Source: Amoebophrya sp. A120
Taxonomy: Eukaryota; Sar; Dinophyceae; Syndiniales; Amoebophryaceae
Assembly (NCBI GenBank): GCA_905178155.1
Contig: CAJINV010000002.1
Location: 5,203,709 to 5,267,708, forward strand
Direction: 5' to 3'
Length of the DNA: 64,000 bases
Below the pieces are notes generated by a model. It was not told where the DNA came from and ran no database searches. It saw nothing but the letters and a program-made list of their open reading frames with translations. The position numbers were made by a program, and so were the translations under genes. Positions 11,024-22,985 of this stretch are shown piece after piece. How positions within the stretch are numbered: the stretch's first letter is position 1; every line of letters begins with the position of its first letter.

Positions 11024-12277
11024 ATGTCCTCCACGGCCGGGAACACCTCGACCGGGAAAATGCGGCAGGCCCCGGCCGCGACGACGGAAGAGCAGTGGTT
11101 CGCGAGCAAGGCCAAGCGAGAGCAGGAGAAATTGGAAGAGGAGAGACGGAAGAAGGAGGAGGAGGAGAAACGGAGCGGGGTGAATCTGAAGCCCGACGTG
11201 GAAAATATTCTCGTTCATGGAGAAATCGTCACCGTCTCCACCGCGAAGAACGAAGTGGCGGTCGCAGATAACAAAGTCCACGTCAACTTTGTCGAAAACT
11301 ACCACGGGAGTTCCGCAGGTATAATTAATTCGAAGATAAGTACGACCTAGAAGAAACGCAAGCATATTTTTTATGGTTCTTTGTACAAGTGCAATTGCAT
11401 GACGGGTCGAGGACTTAATCGATTTGGCTACGTCTCATAGTCGTGTATGCAAATTTCATTTTTCGTGTCATGTGCCGGAAAGCGTGAAACTGAAAGCAAT
11501 ACGTGCGTAGACAAGAACTACAGTGATCATCTTTATTTCCATGAAACAGCCGCCGGTTCGGATTTTTTCGCGGCGTACCACAAGACGCGCCGGATGGAGA
11601 TGGACCGGATAGAGGACATGGAGAAGTCCCACACTGACAAGCAGCAAACGCTGACGTTCCAGCAGAAGCGGATAGAGAATTTCCAGAAGGACCAGGCGAA
11701 GCTGGAGAAAAACCGGAAAAAGCGCGACAAGAAGAAGCAGGCAGCGTTGCGGAAGCGGGAGCGGTGTGCGAAGGGAGGTGGGGAGAACGACGAGGACTCG
11801 GGGTCGGATGAGAACGGAAATAGAGGAGCCAACAGCGGTAATTTGACGGGAAATGTCAACCCCGCGAACACGAAATTCAGAAAGATAGACAGCACAAACA
11901 CAAGTGGAGCACAATCTTCTGCTGTTGGAACAGCATTAGAACAGAAGGACGCCTCGGGCTTTTTCCTCCCTACCGGCGGGATGATTTCGACCGGCGGTAG
12001 TAGGACTACAGGTGGTTCTAGTGCTTCTATGGGCCCGCCATCAGCAAACATAAAGTCCAAGTCCGCAGCGGTGAAGGTTCGTGATCTGGTTCCGGACAAA
12101 CCCGCCTCCGCAACGGATGATCTGGATTTTGGCGAACTGGCAGCGCAAGTAAACGCTACTAGTGCGGCATCCAAAGTGGACAGCTTCGATGAAGAAAGCG
12201 GGGGAACAAACGTGCTGACGGCCGCGGAAAGGATGAAAAAACAAAACATCTTTGTGCGCGAAGACATAGACTTCTAA
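11024..12277 (+). CDS. PRKRIP1: PRKRIP1-like splicing factor (DUF1168)
   Basis: Two exons, 11024-11318 and 11550-12277, separated by a canonical GT-AG intron (11319-11549). The join is inside the conserved core: NFVENYHGSSA then AAGSDFFAAYH. Product about 340 aa. The core, residues about 85-165, matches the DUF1168 pattern (NFV, then GSSAG, then F/Y-H-x-R-R, then a long basic/acidic helix rich in QKR and EKNRKKRDKKK). In other eukaryotes PRKRIP1 is a component of the catalytic spliceosome and binds double-stranded RNA; here nuclear splicing is inferred. The N-terminus is a charged helix (EEERRKKEEEEKR). The C-terminal 170 residues are Ser/Gly/Thr-rich and not conserved. No introner is present. 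Confidence 0.85.
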
Positions 12278-13301
12278 GACTTGTTTTTTTTCACGAGAAC
12301 TTGAAGATGTTGAATACGAGTACGACCAGCGACCGACCCTAATTACTTCTCAAGATATTCATGTTGTCTGCGACTTATTTGGCTGATGTTCTAGCTGCAC
12401 GACGATGGGCATCGGTAGCAGATCTACCGCTGACACGATAAAGCAGCAACAACGGCGACCCAGTGAAAAGAACGTTTTCGAAACTCGGCTTTGTCCCTCG
12501 ATGTTTTTGCCTGCTTGATATTCATCCAAGTCGTGTGTGTGGCGATTTACTTTATTTGAATCTGCTGTCGGTGTGTGTGGCGACTAAGAAGAAACACATC
12601 AAGCATCGTTTTCGGTGCTGCACCTGCATTGAATAACTGAGCCCCTTTTATTGCGCGCTCTTCGGTACTGTCTTTGCGCACAGTTTGAATTTCCTCCATC
12701 GTCTTTCGGTGTGCAGTCTTGTGCAGCAAGACAAATCTGAAATCATTCAATTTCGGTCTTCTTCCTCACAGGCTTGCTTTAGAAAGATGACTTCACGGAA
12801 AAGAAGCAAGACAACATCGGTAGTTCTGCTTGTGGCTTCCAAGCTCAGCGCATTGCTTCTTGCTGTCGGTGCACGTTTATAATTCTTGTCGCTTGCCTAT
12901 GTGATTTAGAGTTTCATTTTATCCGCTCTAGTGTAGTTCTAGTTGGAAAGACTCTTCGGTAATTTTACCTCTCACGAACTGCTTTCTTGTCAATTTATTA
13001 TTTAAGTAGATCATGGTAGATGATATTTGAATCTGCCCAATAGTGATGAATTCTCCTCGACGCAACCTCCCGAACAGGCTCCTGGTAGTAGCACACAGTA
13101 GTACAACTGAAGTGACGATTTGAAGCTAGTATCGCCTCATGTCGTCGATAAAGGACGGCGATCATTGGTTTTAGCTTTAGGTGGAAGTCGTACAGTGGAT
13201 CCATGGGGTCGAAGATGTCCACGACAATGTGGGAATTATACCAGTAAAAAGGAGCAAAGTTCTATAGATCCTCTCCGCCGCAGGCTCCTCCTCTCCACGA
13301 G
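12278..13301. other. Intergenic region
   Basis: No gene supported. A 31-codon frame at 12788-12880 resembles a signal peptide (VVLLVASKLSALLLAVG) and could be an unlinked first exon, but no downstream join was found. Confidence 0.45.
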
Positions 13302-16300
13302 ATGGAGGACTTCCGGCGGGGAAACTACAAGCGGCATCGCAGACGCAAGAAGGAGGGCACACTCTACTTCGGGGATGACGTTGGTGGAGACAACGATGCG
13401 AGAAAGACGATATTAGCAAGGTCCTTTTTACTAACTACGTTGCAAGAACTTCTGTTCTACCATTTTTGCTTCGTCGGGTCGTTCTTATCTTGTTCACCAA
13501 CCTTCTTGTTTTCAACATCCCTGGAGGTTCAGTTTTCCTCGGCGAAGAACCTAATCAGCAACGGGGGGTCGTCGAGGAGGAAACGCAGCAGTAGATCAAC
13601 ATCTGCGGATGAACAACTAGAACCGCCGAATCCGGCAGCGGGGAAGCTGAGTGCCTTCTTGGAAAAAAGGGAAGTAGCAAGCTTCTCGTCGCGAAGCGGG
13701 GTAGACGAAGATTTGTTTTTCAACCATACGACAACGTCTGATGCTGCAGCATCTACTTCCGGCGCGTTCGTGCAGGTGGGGCAAGGACAGCACCAGCGGC
13801 GCATCATGGTGAAGAAGGAACATCAAACGAAGAAAAATAAGGCCCAGAAGTTGGTAACCCTGGCGGCCAAGTTCGCCCTCCGGCGAACGGCAAACCAGCT
13901 GCAGAAACAGTTGCAGATCAAGGAACGAGTGGTAGATGCAGCGGTGACCTCGCCCGCCTTGATAGACAAGGTCTTGCCCCTCACCACGGAGCGGGTTTTC
14001 GGAATGCACCTCGGAAAAGAGTGGCTCAGCTTCTTCAAGAAATACTTTCCGGCGTTCGTGAAAATTCACCGAGAGATGATGGCACGCGAACAGAAAGAGC
14101 ACCAGTCTTCAAAACCTACAACCACCCCGAGGTCGACGTCCAAAACTGGTGCAAGAAAAAGCCCGGAGAATTACAAGAAAAAGAATCAGGAGCGGCAGCT
14201 GTCGCAAACGGAGGCTGACATTGAAGAATCGCTGGAACAAGGGCTGGCGAAATTTTTGAAGCATCGCCTGACCACAGGGCGCCGCGGGATCGTGGAGAGC
14301 ACCCGGCCCTCGGAGATGAAACCTGATTTGTTAGACTTGGCGCAGGAGAGGATGGAAACCGCTGCAGGCGTGTTCGACGCGACGGGGTTGGAGCGAATCT
14401 ACGAAAATCAAATTGTGGTGTTGCTAGACGCAACGACGGTCGCGTCAACCACTTTCCACCCCGGCGGTTTGTATGTGGTGGAAAAAATTTCATCCAGCGC
14501 CCCAAATAAACCGAAGAAACCGGGAGGTGGACGTCGACCCGTGTCTGGAAGCACGACCAATGTGAAGATGAAACCGACGCTGACGCTACGTCACTTGGAA
14601 CTGTCTTCCGATAAATGGTGGTTGGTTCCCAAAACAAGCAACGGAAATACAAAGGAGAAGGGGAACAAAACAACGACCGACGAGGACATGAACAACTACA
14701 CGTTGACGCTGTCTGCCACAGACGGTCCGTTGACCTGGCCGAACCGAGACTGGCATAACCGAACCACTGCTAGTCAGCTAATGGTGGTCAACGGCGCGGC
14801 ACTACGTGATCGCGCGGCGACGATCCGTCTTTACAGCGATCAAAAGATCTACGTTCCGACTTCAGCAGGGCGCCATTTGCTGTTTTCGTCCGAATCTTAT
14901 GCATTACAAAGATCGATCTGGGTCTGGTGAGTGGTAGGCACGTCGACAGCACGGCAAAAATAGTGAAATACGGAGCCAAGTATGAGAAATTTTTGGGCTC
15001 CTATAATGTATTGCGTATTTTATTTTCGCGTACCAAGCTGCGTTCTTTATCTTTTTGTATGACAGGCAAGATCACCATCACTTTGTTTTCCGATGCCTGC
15101 ACGCATCATGGAGCCCCCTCGACGAGTCATGTCAGACATGCATGAAGATGACAGAGTGTCTAGCAATCTTCCAGACCCAGTAGACATATTTGCAATCTCG
15201 ATAACAGTGACAAGATGTCTGCTTTTCGCTTTCCGGTCCGGGAAGCGCCGGATGTTCTCCCTAGTCTGCTCGACAAGATCGGCGTCCCCGGCTCCACTCG
15301 GGCGCTGCTATCCTGCGTAAAAGCGATGTCCCACCCTGTATTTGTGATGCAAGTCTGCACGCCAAAAATTTTTCGCATGCTGAGCCCCATGAGAAGCAAT
15401 TACTTGGGGTATTTTGGAACTCTTCATGCTCGAAGCAGGATGTTGAGCTGATCGAATCGCGATACATCGGAAGTTGCTAAACACGACGGCTACACTGGTG
15501 CCGTGAGCCCAAACTTGTCAACATGCGCAAGAACAGCCAAAAGTTTCGGACTTGTGTTGCACAATACCCAACATCTTCTTGACTCTGGATCAGGGGCGAC
15601 GTTGCTTTTACGCGGGATAGCTGCTGGAGGAGATTCTAGTTTTCGAGGAAGGTGGTGGAAAGCAGGATGCGAAAACTAAAGAAAAGCTTCTGGATGAGAT
15701 TGAAGAAAAACTGAAGAAATTTCTTCGTCAGCTGTTGCCCATGATGTTCTTTCCTGGGAAGACCTACCAGGAGCTGCACGCGGATCATGCAAGCGGTCAG
15801 GAAGATCTTCAACCTGTTGAAGAAACCAGTATTGTTCATCCTGGAGCCGTATCCTTTTTCCCTCTACAAGAGAGACTAGTGCTGGCGCCCGATTTTCTCC
15901 GAAGGAATGAAGAAAAAGCCCCCGGACCCAAAGCTGCGGTGCGGCGGAAGACGGATTACAGCCCGTTCCAATCTTTGAACGTCCACCACTATATTAAGCG
16001 AAATTTCGATCCAAGGCCCGGTTTCACGGACGAGACAGCGTTCTGGACGGAAATGCTGCACCGCTTTTTGTTTCCGTACATTCGCAAGCAGTTGCAGTTT
16101 GTGGACAAAGCATTGAAGAACGACACGAAAAATCGCCTGTCTATGCTGACGCTGCTTCAAGACCTGCCCACGACGATGCCGACGAAGGTGGGAACAAATG
16201 GTGCAGGTGCTACGGCTCCTGGGAGGTTGACAGCGCGTGCTGCACGGGGGCCCGGGCGAAAGAAGCGCGCGGGCCCGAGCGCGGGAGCCCGCAAAAATGG

Positions 16301-18396
16301 AGGTACCGGACCGAAGTCCTCCTACCTGCAGAACGCTGCACACCAGACCACTCGTGCTGTTGCGGACCAGAAGGCGACGAGGGGAGACGATTTCGCCCGT
16401 ACTGGTGGGCGATTTTTCCACCCTGCTAGCGCCAGCAACTACAACAACACTCTGGAGCTAGATGAAGCCGCTCTTGCTGCATATAATAACGAGGGACAAG
16501 ACGAAAAAGAAAACGATGGCGATGATGATGATGACGAACAAACCTCTTTCAGCAACATCCACGAGGAGAGTGGAAGAAGGTCGCATGAAATACTAAACGA
16601 TGTAGGACCACCAGCACGTCGAGGTGGTCCTCCTCCACCTCCCTCCTCTACTGCGCTTTTGGAGATAAAAACAAAAATGCAAACCACGAGGATGGAACAA
16701 GAACATCATCAAGCACAAGCTTCCGCTGCAGTGACGACGAGGAAGCTCGCGAAAACGGTGCGGACTGCGATGAAGGTTCAAAAATTGTTTGCCAACGCGA
16801 ACAAGATGAGGACCCCGTTGCACGAATCCTCCTTTTATTTCCAGCTGGCAAAGCAGTGGACAGAGTTGATGAAGGTCTACGGAACCGTGACGTCGACAGC
16901 TGAGCCGCAGCCTCGTCCGCCGAACACAGGGCGAAAAACGAACGGCGGAACATCAAGTAGGTCCTCCTTTTTGCAGAAAGTTCTTCTTCGCCACGACCCG
17001 CTGGTGAGTCCGCTGAATGCCAAGCCGAAGTGGCCCGGCGGCTCGGATAGCCGCACCGGGCCACAGGAGAGCAACCAGCTGACCAACCGAGCCTCCGTCA
17101 ACGATCCCAGCATGAATCCGTACCTGGAACGGCAGAAGGAAATGCTGCAATCGCCGTGGTTCATGGTGGCGCTGGTACTTGTCGTGGTGGTATGCACTGC
17201 AAATATCGATCTGGTCGGCCTGGAGAAATATACTTGTGATGCTAGTAGTCGTAGTGTAGTGTGGAAGGTAAGTGAACAGCCTTTCATCTTCGGAGCCACG
17301 TATGTTGACAAGTTTGTGTGCTGCCATGCCTTAATACGCGGGCCGCGTTTTTACGAGTTGTATCTTTGCATGACAAAGACAAAATTCGGTAGAGGAATGC
17401 ACAGCCCTTAAAGCCTTCGAACATAATGCGCATCTACTTGTCGGCCAAGCATGATGACAAATCCTGCTCTTTTCTCTCCCCAGATATGTTTGCAATCCAT
17501 AGGTGGTCGGGCTCGGTCTCGGTCTTCCAATCTCGCTCAGCATGGGAACGTACATGATACACCTTCTGCTGATGGTGAAAGGACACCTCGCTGCGCTCGG
17601 CGTGAAAGTCCTACACTTGGTGCCGGGCGTGAGCATTCCCTTCGTGATACCGTGTGGAAAGAGGTCGTCCCCGCACCAGAGTTGTTATGCAGATTCGCTG
17701 CGAATGCAATGCAAAGGACTTGTCATGTGCATCCCCATGACAGGCATTTTCAATCGTGTTTTGGGACTTCTGGTGCTGTAGACAGAATGAGAAAGCGGAT
17801 AGCTTTGTGATGCGGGTGTCCTTGCTGACCCGCATTAGAATGCAGAAAAATGAAACCTGATGTCATGCGTGACTCCCAAAGCCAGTGGATTTGTGCTGCA
17901 AGGAAATTCCCATCTTGACAACTATGGTGGGTGGGGACGTTTTTGCCTAGGATGCGCGATCTTGACGTCATTTCTAATCGTCTTCTTCGGAGGCCCGATC
18001 ATCATGACGGTGTTCGAGCGAGCATTCGTATGCATTGCACGTATGTCTGGGTCTAGAAGGTTGCAACTTGTCATGCTAAATCTGAAACATACAAAAATCA
18101 GTGTTGCGCGATTACCAAAAGCTGTCCACTTTTGACCACCAAGTTGAGAGGGAGGTTCTCATGCAGAATAGGGATAGGCATGATAGTGATAGAGACCCCA
18201 CAGAATCTGTCATGCTAGGTCCTGCATTCCAGACCTTATGGGTGATGGAAAGCCTGCTTGACAAGTCTTGCACTCTTCCAGACGCAGACATATTTGCAAT
18301 CCATAGCTCGCTGTTCCGAACGACGCCCGGACCTACGGTGCGGACCTACAGCACCCGGCGCAGGATAGGGATCGCCTGCCCGGAGGCCCCAAGTGA
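13302..18396 (+). CDS. Large membrane protein, five introners
   Basis: Exons 13302-14897, 15209-15308, 15625-17190, 17507-17647, 17960-18028 and 18311-18396, about 1185 aa. All introns are introners. Residues about 40-75 are hydrophobic (FLLTTLQELLFYHFCFVGSF). A long Lys/Arg-rich extramembrane region follows, including an Asp run (DDDDDE) and Pro runs. The C-terminal 100 residues form at least three TM helices (FMVALVLVVVVGLGLP; THE segment after GTYMIHLLLMV; FVILTSFLIVFFGGPIIM) that exist only if three introners are removed, which supports the exon joins. No family recognised. The last join is doubtful because the flanking repeats have diverged: another frame gives a more charged end to 18457. 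Ser/Thr- and Lys-rich linkers suggest disorder. Confidence 0.6.
14898..15203. mobile_element. Introner, family I (degenerate)
   Basis: Left end TATGCATTACAAAGATCGAT with CTGGGTCTGG; right end CCAGACCCAG through CTCGATA. Flanks AATCT and ACAGT match poorly. Removal with 5 bp (to 15208) still keeps the frame. Confidence 0.65.
15309..15619. mobile_element. Introner, family III
   Basis: Ends TATCCTGCGTAAAAGCGATG and GCTTTTACGCGGGATA; perfect 5-bp duplication GCTGC (15304-15308, 15620-15624). Removal joins CTG-C to TG-GAG in frame. Confidence 0.9.
17191..17501. mobile_element. Introner, family I (diverged)
   Basis: Ends TATGCACTGCAAATATCGAT and ATATGTTTGCAATCCATA; 5-bp duplication GGTGG (17186-17190, 17502-17506). 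Removal fuses two halves of a transmembrane helix. Confidence 0.85.
17648..17954. mobile_element. Introner, family III
   Basis: Ends TACCGTGTGGAAAGAGGTCG and GGGGACGTTTTTGCCTAGGATG; flanks CGTGA and CGCGA (4 of 5). Removal rejoins a hydrophobic helix in frame. Confidence 0.8.
18029..18305. mobile_element. Introner, family I
   Basis: Left end TATGCATTGCACGTATGTCT then GGGTCTAGAAG; right end CTTCCAGACGCAGACATATT to CCATA. Flanks ATTCG and GCTCG differ at two bases, so it is probably old. The frame after it is ambiguous. Confidence 0.75.
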
Positions 18397-19182
18397 CGAG
18401 GAATTTGATAAAAAAATCCTTTATTCCAACTTCCTAGGCCTCATGCCTGGGAAGTAGACTTTCATACATGTCATAAGCGCTCTTCTTCTATTTCACAGAA
18501 ACATCATTTTTTACAAGTTCACACTGTTTCTTATCGGAGATGTAGTGTTTCGTTTTATTTTCACAGGACAGAAAATCTTTTTCCTTATTAATTTGCGATG
18601 CCTTTACCTCTCGTATTCGGATTTGACAATTGATCACATTTTCCGCCGCTTTTTGCTTTTATCTTTCACAACATCGAGTTCAATTTTCTATCGTGGTTAT
18701 TCCGGTTTTAGTTTTTACTCTTGTCGTATTGAGGAAAATCGAATAAATAGCGCTACCGGACAGTTCGTTTGTTGAGAAGCTGATGTGCTTACTGGTTTTC
18801 TGCCAGTAGATCGATGGGCTTCATTTTTTCTGTTGAAATGGAAAACACAATAAACAAGTCGTTGTTCCGGCACTCGATCAGAAAAGGTTGTGTTGTTCCG
18901 GCACTCGATCATGGAGATGAAGTAGGAGATCACGATCTGAAAAAAAAATATCGCCCACGTTTTATTTCGTGCTCTGTGTAGTTTCTGTTTTGGTTTTCTT
19001 GGTCCGATATTTTTTCCCTCTGGTCTGTATGGTCCGTTTGCAGTTGGTTGCAATAACACAGAAATGAGTCGACTTTGTTCGTACCAAGGAATCGAAAGAA
19101 GAAAAAAGTTTCAGAAGATTGATATTTTCCCTTCTCATCAACATCAAAAGGAAAAAACGGGAAAAAAGAGTCGGAAGTAGAG
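18397..19182. other. Intergenic region
   Basis: T-rich. The 20-mer GTTGTTCCGGCACTCGATCA occurs twice, at 18861-18880 and 18892-18911. No gene seen, apart from the possible alternative C-terminus of the preceding gene ending at 18457. Confidence 0.55.
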
Positions 19183-22100
19183 ATGGTGCTTGCGACGCGG
19201 ACGGGCAGCACCTTCTCTGGTCCGCGGCGGAGAAAAATTTATTTCAAGCCTTCCGCCTCTTCCATATGTTGTCCCTCTTCCCTTTGGCTGCAGTCGGAAA
19301 CAGACTATCCGGGCGCACAAGAAGTTCTTTCCCACAACTCATTTGGGGGGTATGTTGTAACATGAGCAGCAACGCAAGAAATACCAGCGGAATAAACGCG
19401 GCTTCCATAGAAGACATCTGCACACGGATCTTCGTAGTACGACTGTTATTCAGGAGCTTGTTCTTAATTTTTTTGTCATGATGCAAACATTGCTATTGCT
19501 TTGACGCAACAAGTGGATCTGGTGTTTTTGGAAATACAAATGGGAGGGAGCAGGGGGAGTTGTTGTGCACTCTCATAGAAGCCTCCCAAGGGGGACAACG
19601 ACAACGACGAGAACTGCTCGCCGCCCTCGTCGTTCCCGCGCCGGCTCTGGCTCTTGCACCTCTGAAGACATCATCTTCAAGGGTAGCTATTTTAAAGATA
19701 TCGCAGGCAGTTCAAGTTCTTTTTACAGCATGATGCCGAGGTATGCCTCGACGTCGACATCAACCTGCAGATTTATTCCTTCATCTTCTTTTTCCTCTAC
19801 GGCTTCAACATCTTCATCCGTGGTCTGCCTCTCCCCGGAGCAAATCCTCGACTCTTTGAGATACAAAGCAGGAACAAGCCCGACTCCGTCTTCATCGAGT
19901 AATATTAAAGCAACTACTCCGCGGCCATTCCCATTTCCTGTAGACAAAACGCGCATGGTGGTCTCCCGGACCGACGAACTGATCACCTTGACCAAGTTCG
20001 GTGCGGCGATCGATTTTCGGATATCGAAAGGAAAAATCCCCCCTCCCCATATCAAAACGAAATCTCTGATGCTGGATTTGTGTACACAAATCAGCTTTAT
20101 ATTGCAGGAAGGCATTGCGGCCAGATCCCCAGGCTATCGAGGGGCGTATCGGTCTAGTTGTTCGGCATGGCAAACGGCTGCCCTTTAGGCCCAACAGCAT
20201 GACAAAGTAGATACCTCCATGATAATGGGGGCGAAGCTTTTGCCCTTGTCTTCTTGCATAGACAAATGTGATTTGTGACCTCAAATCAGCAACGCAAATT
20301 TTCGGAAGCATGCCTTTTCAATATGGGGAGGGGGAGTTTTTCCTTTCAATATCGGAGGCAGAAGCTGGAAATCCCAAAGAAAATTTTGGACGACTTGGGT
20401 TTGCAGCTGCTCGCGGAAAAAGCAGACAAAGATGTTGAAGTAGAAGAGCAGCGGGAAGAAACAAGTAGAACTAGTGCCGAAGCAGTAGTACAGGAAGATG
20501 CTTCACTTAATATTTCTGCATCTTTCTCGTGTTGGTCACTGGAGAAGATCCTGCAGTGCCTGATTCTGTTCTCCCGAACGGGCTGTTTGTGCGTGCCGTT
20601 GTTCCGCAAGGGCATGTATTTTTTCCATCTGATCCTGCAGAGAAGTAGGACGACACTGGCCGCTGCTCCTCTCGTCCGCGAGGAGAACAGTTTCAGTTTA
20701 CAGCTCCGAATCGACCTCCTCACCGCCCTCGCGCGGCAGCGCGCCCGGATTCTCGTGCCGCATTTGGGGAGGACTTGGTTTGCGGGTTCCGCTTCTTCAT
20801 CTTCATCCGATGCTTGTACAACTTCTGGAATGAAGAGTATTGACACGACGACGATCTTCACTGCAGAGCAAGCCATGCAGGTCCTTCACTCTTGTGCGTA
20901 TCTGCGGCTGCCCTTACCCGAATGCGTGGAAAGCAGGATCGTCGAGGAAGCGGAGGTGATTTGTACTAGAAGGGGTGGTGCCGATTTTTTAAAACCTCAT
21001 TCAGTTGTCGACGCACCTGGTGGTCAAGATCAAGAAATAGCTGCGTCAGGAGGTGGACCTGCTCCGCAGGAACTACTACAACAAGACCTCGAGTTTCTCT
21101 TGCACGCCATGTACCACACAACCACGCTGTACCACGCCCAGGGCGAGATGGTGGATATACAGATGTGGGAAAAAGTGCCGACTGCTGGAACACCTGAAGC
21201 TGTTGATGCGGGACGAGCGTCACAAAAGTTCTCAAATCAAGCAACTGCAGTAAGAACATCGCATGAACGAACCACGACGAGGACATCAAACGAGAATCTT
21301 CCCGCTGCTCCCAGACTCTCAATCGAATACGTCTTCGGGCGGATTTTGCCAAAGTTTGCGGAGCTGTACATTACCATGGACAACAAGAACATTGACATTT
21401 CATCTAATGGAAATAACGAAACCAATTCAACAAATTCTGCAGAGAAGACGAGGAGGGGAGAACCACCACCACCAGCAAGTACTTCTCCGCCGTCGAAGTC
21501 CTTCCTCCAGAAGGCGTCCGTGCTCCGGAGCGTGTGCTATCAAAAGTAAAAATCCCCCCTCCCCATATCGAAAAGGTATGTTTCCGAAAATTTGTCTTGC
21601 TGATTTGAGGTCGCAAATCACATTTGTCTTGCAAGAAGACAAGGGCAGAAGCTTCCGCCCCACTGTGGAAGCGATTTGTCATGCTGTTGGCCCTAAAAGT
21701 GAGCCGCTTGCCATGCTGAACAACTAGACCCATACGCCCCTACCAAGCCTGGGGATCTGGCCGCAGTGCTTCTCTGCAATACAAACCTGATTTGCGTACA
21801 CAAATCCAGCATGAGAAATTCCGTTTTGATATGGGGAGGGGGGATTTTTCCGTTTGATATGTGCCGCTACTTGCACAAGGGGGCTGTGGAACTATTGAAT
21901 ACGGCGGAGGAACAAAATATCAAATGTAAAAATGTCTGGGTCTGGAAACTTGTGATGCTGTGTGGCGTATCATGAGGAGGCGACAATTGCTGGCTCAGCA
22001 TGACAAGTTTCTGAGCTTCTAGGTGTTGCCTATTCTGCATGACAAACTACGTTTCTGCATGACAGAAAAGTGGGGCTCTTTGGTAATGTGCATGACAGAT

Positions 22101-22985
22101 TTAAGAGTCATGCCAGACAAGCATGACAAACTTGCATTCTTCCAGACCCAGACATTTTTACATTTGATACAAAAGGTGATCGCAAAATGCCTCCGCAAGA
22201 TCCACGAAGACTACCAGGACTGCCGAATCAGTATGGAGGAAGAGATTTTTTACCGCGATAGGAGAGAAGATAAACAGGTTCGTCATGCAGCTGCCGCCCA
22301 AGATTTTTTGTCTGACAATGCTACAACACGTACAACAGCAGCAGGACCAGGAGCACCAGAAGCTCCCTCGTCCTTTGACCAGGAACACCACGACTGCCAA
22401 GAAGTACCCCCCGCAGAGAAGAAGCCGATCCCCCGGTTTCTCGAGACTGTGTCGTGGTCTCTGACAAAACTCCGCATCGCGCACTCGACGGAGGTCGAGC
22501 GTGGGCCCTACAAGCTCGATGCAGTGGAACGGGATCGGAAATGCGTGTATCGACTGTTGAAACAGGACCGCTGGCTGGCGGAGTCCATCCGCTTCACCAT
22601 CGGACCCCTAGTTTTGCAGGAACTGCTGCTGAAGCACCAAGACTTCTCGGTCATCAACATTCCCTACTGGCACTGGAACAAGTTGAAACTGCGGAAAACG
22701 AGAATTGAATACCTCCGGATGAGCCGCTACTTGGCTCTGATGGACCCGAGGCTGAGACGGATCGCTACGGTGGATGATGAAAATAATATGAATACAAGCG
22801 GTACAGCAATTCAACAAGGTCCTCAATTTTCCCTCCCGGCCACAGGAAACAATTTTCTGTACAGCGGGGAGCGCTTTGGCGGGAAGCGCGACGTGCCCAA
22901 CAACGCATTCTCATGGTTCAAGGCGAAGGAGGCGCGGCCGCTGGAGCAGACGGTGGCACGCCTGAGCGAGCAGACGAGCAACTGA
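19183..22985 (+). CDS. RAP-domain protein, putative organellar RNA factor
   Basis: Exons 19183-19349, 19579-20021, 20357-21537, 21865-21917 and 22175-22985 (about 884 aa). The first intron is GT-AG; the other three are introners. Near the C-terminus, residues about 745-800, the sequence LLLKHQDFSVINIPYWHWNK followed by a KTRIEYLR helix is the RAP-domain signature (IPYWEWN in typical members). RAP proteins such as the FASTK and OPR families act on mitochondrial or plastid RNA maturation and translation. The N-terminus is basic and Ser/Thr-rich (MVLATRTGSTFSGPRRRKIY), compatible with organelle import. The middle contains helical Leu-rich segments (ILDDLGLQLLAEKA, LLTALARQRARILVPHLG) like the helical repeats upstream of RAP domains. 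The two-base fill at the first splice (GG-A) fixes the start exon. Function is inferred from the RAP motif. Confidence 0.75.
20022..20351. mobile_element. Introner, family II
   Basis: Ends TATCGAAAGGAAAAATCCCC and GTTTTTCCTTTCAATA around CCCTCCCCATATC/GATATGGGGAGGG inverted repeats; duplication TCGGA (20017-20021, 20352-20356) perfect. Frame restored. Confidence 0.9.
21538..21859. mobile_element. Introner, family II
   Basis: Ends TATCAAAAGTAAAAATCCCC and GGGATTTTTCCGTTTGATA; duplication TGTGC (21533-21537, 21860-21864) perfect. Removal gives GTG-TGC-CGC in frame. Confidence 0.92.
21918..22169. mobile_element. Introner, family I
   Basis: Ends TATCAAATGTAAAAATGTCT and AGACATTTTTACATTTGATA; duplication CAAAA (21913-21917, 22170-22174). 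No placement of the junction within the duplication yields a GT or GC donor. Frame restored. Confidence 0.93.

Noticed and set aside
11533-12267. Long reverse-strand frame opposite the PRKRIP1-like gene
   Set aside because: The + strand has a conserved domain and an in-phase intron. The reverse frame is Ser/Phe/Cys-rich, a typical shadow of a Glu/Lys/Arg-rich gene.
21404-21733. Short frames lying inside introners (many at 21404-22080, 37386-37571, 40879-40127 and similar)
   Set aside because: They recur in every copy of an element family with different stops and change frame between copies; they are by-products of the repeat sequence. No introner contains a transposase-like frame.
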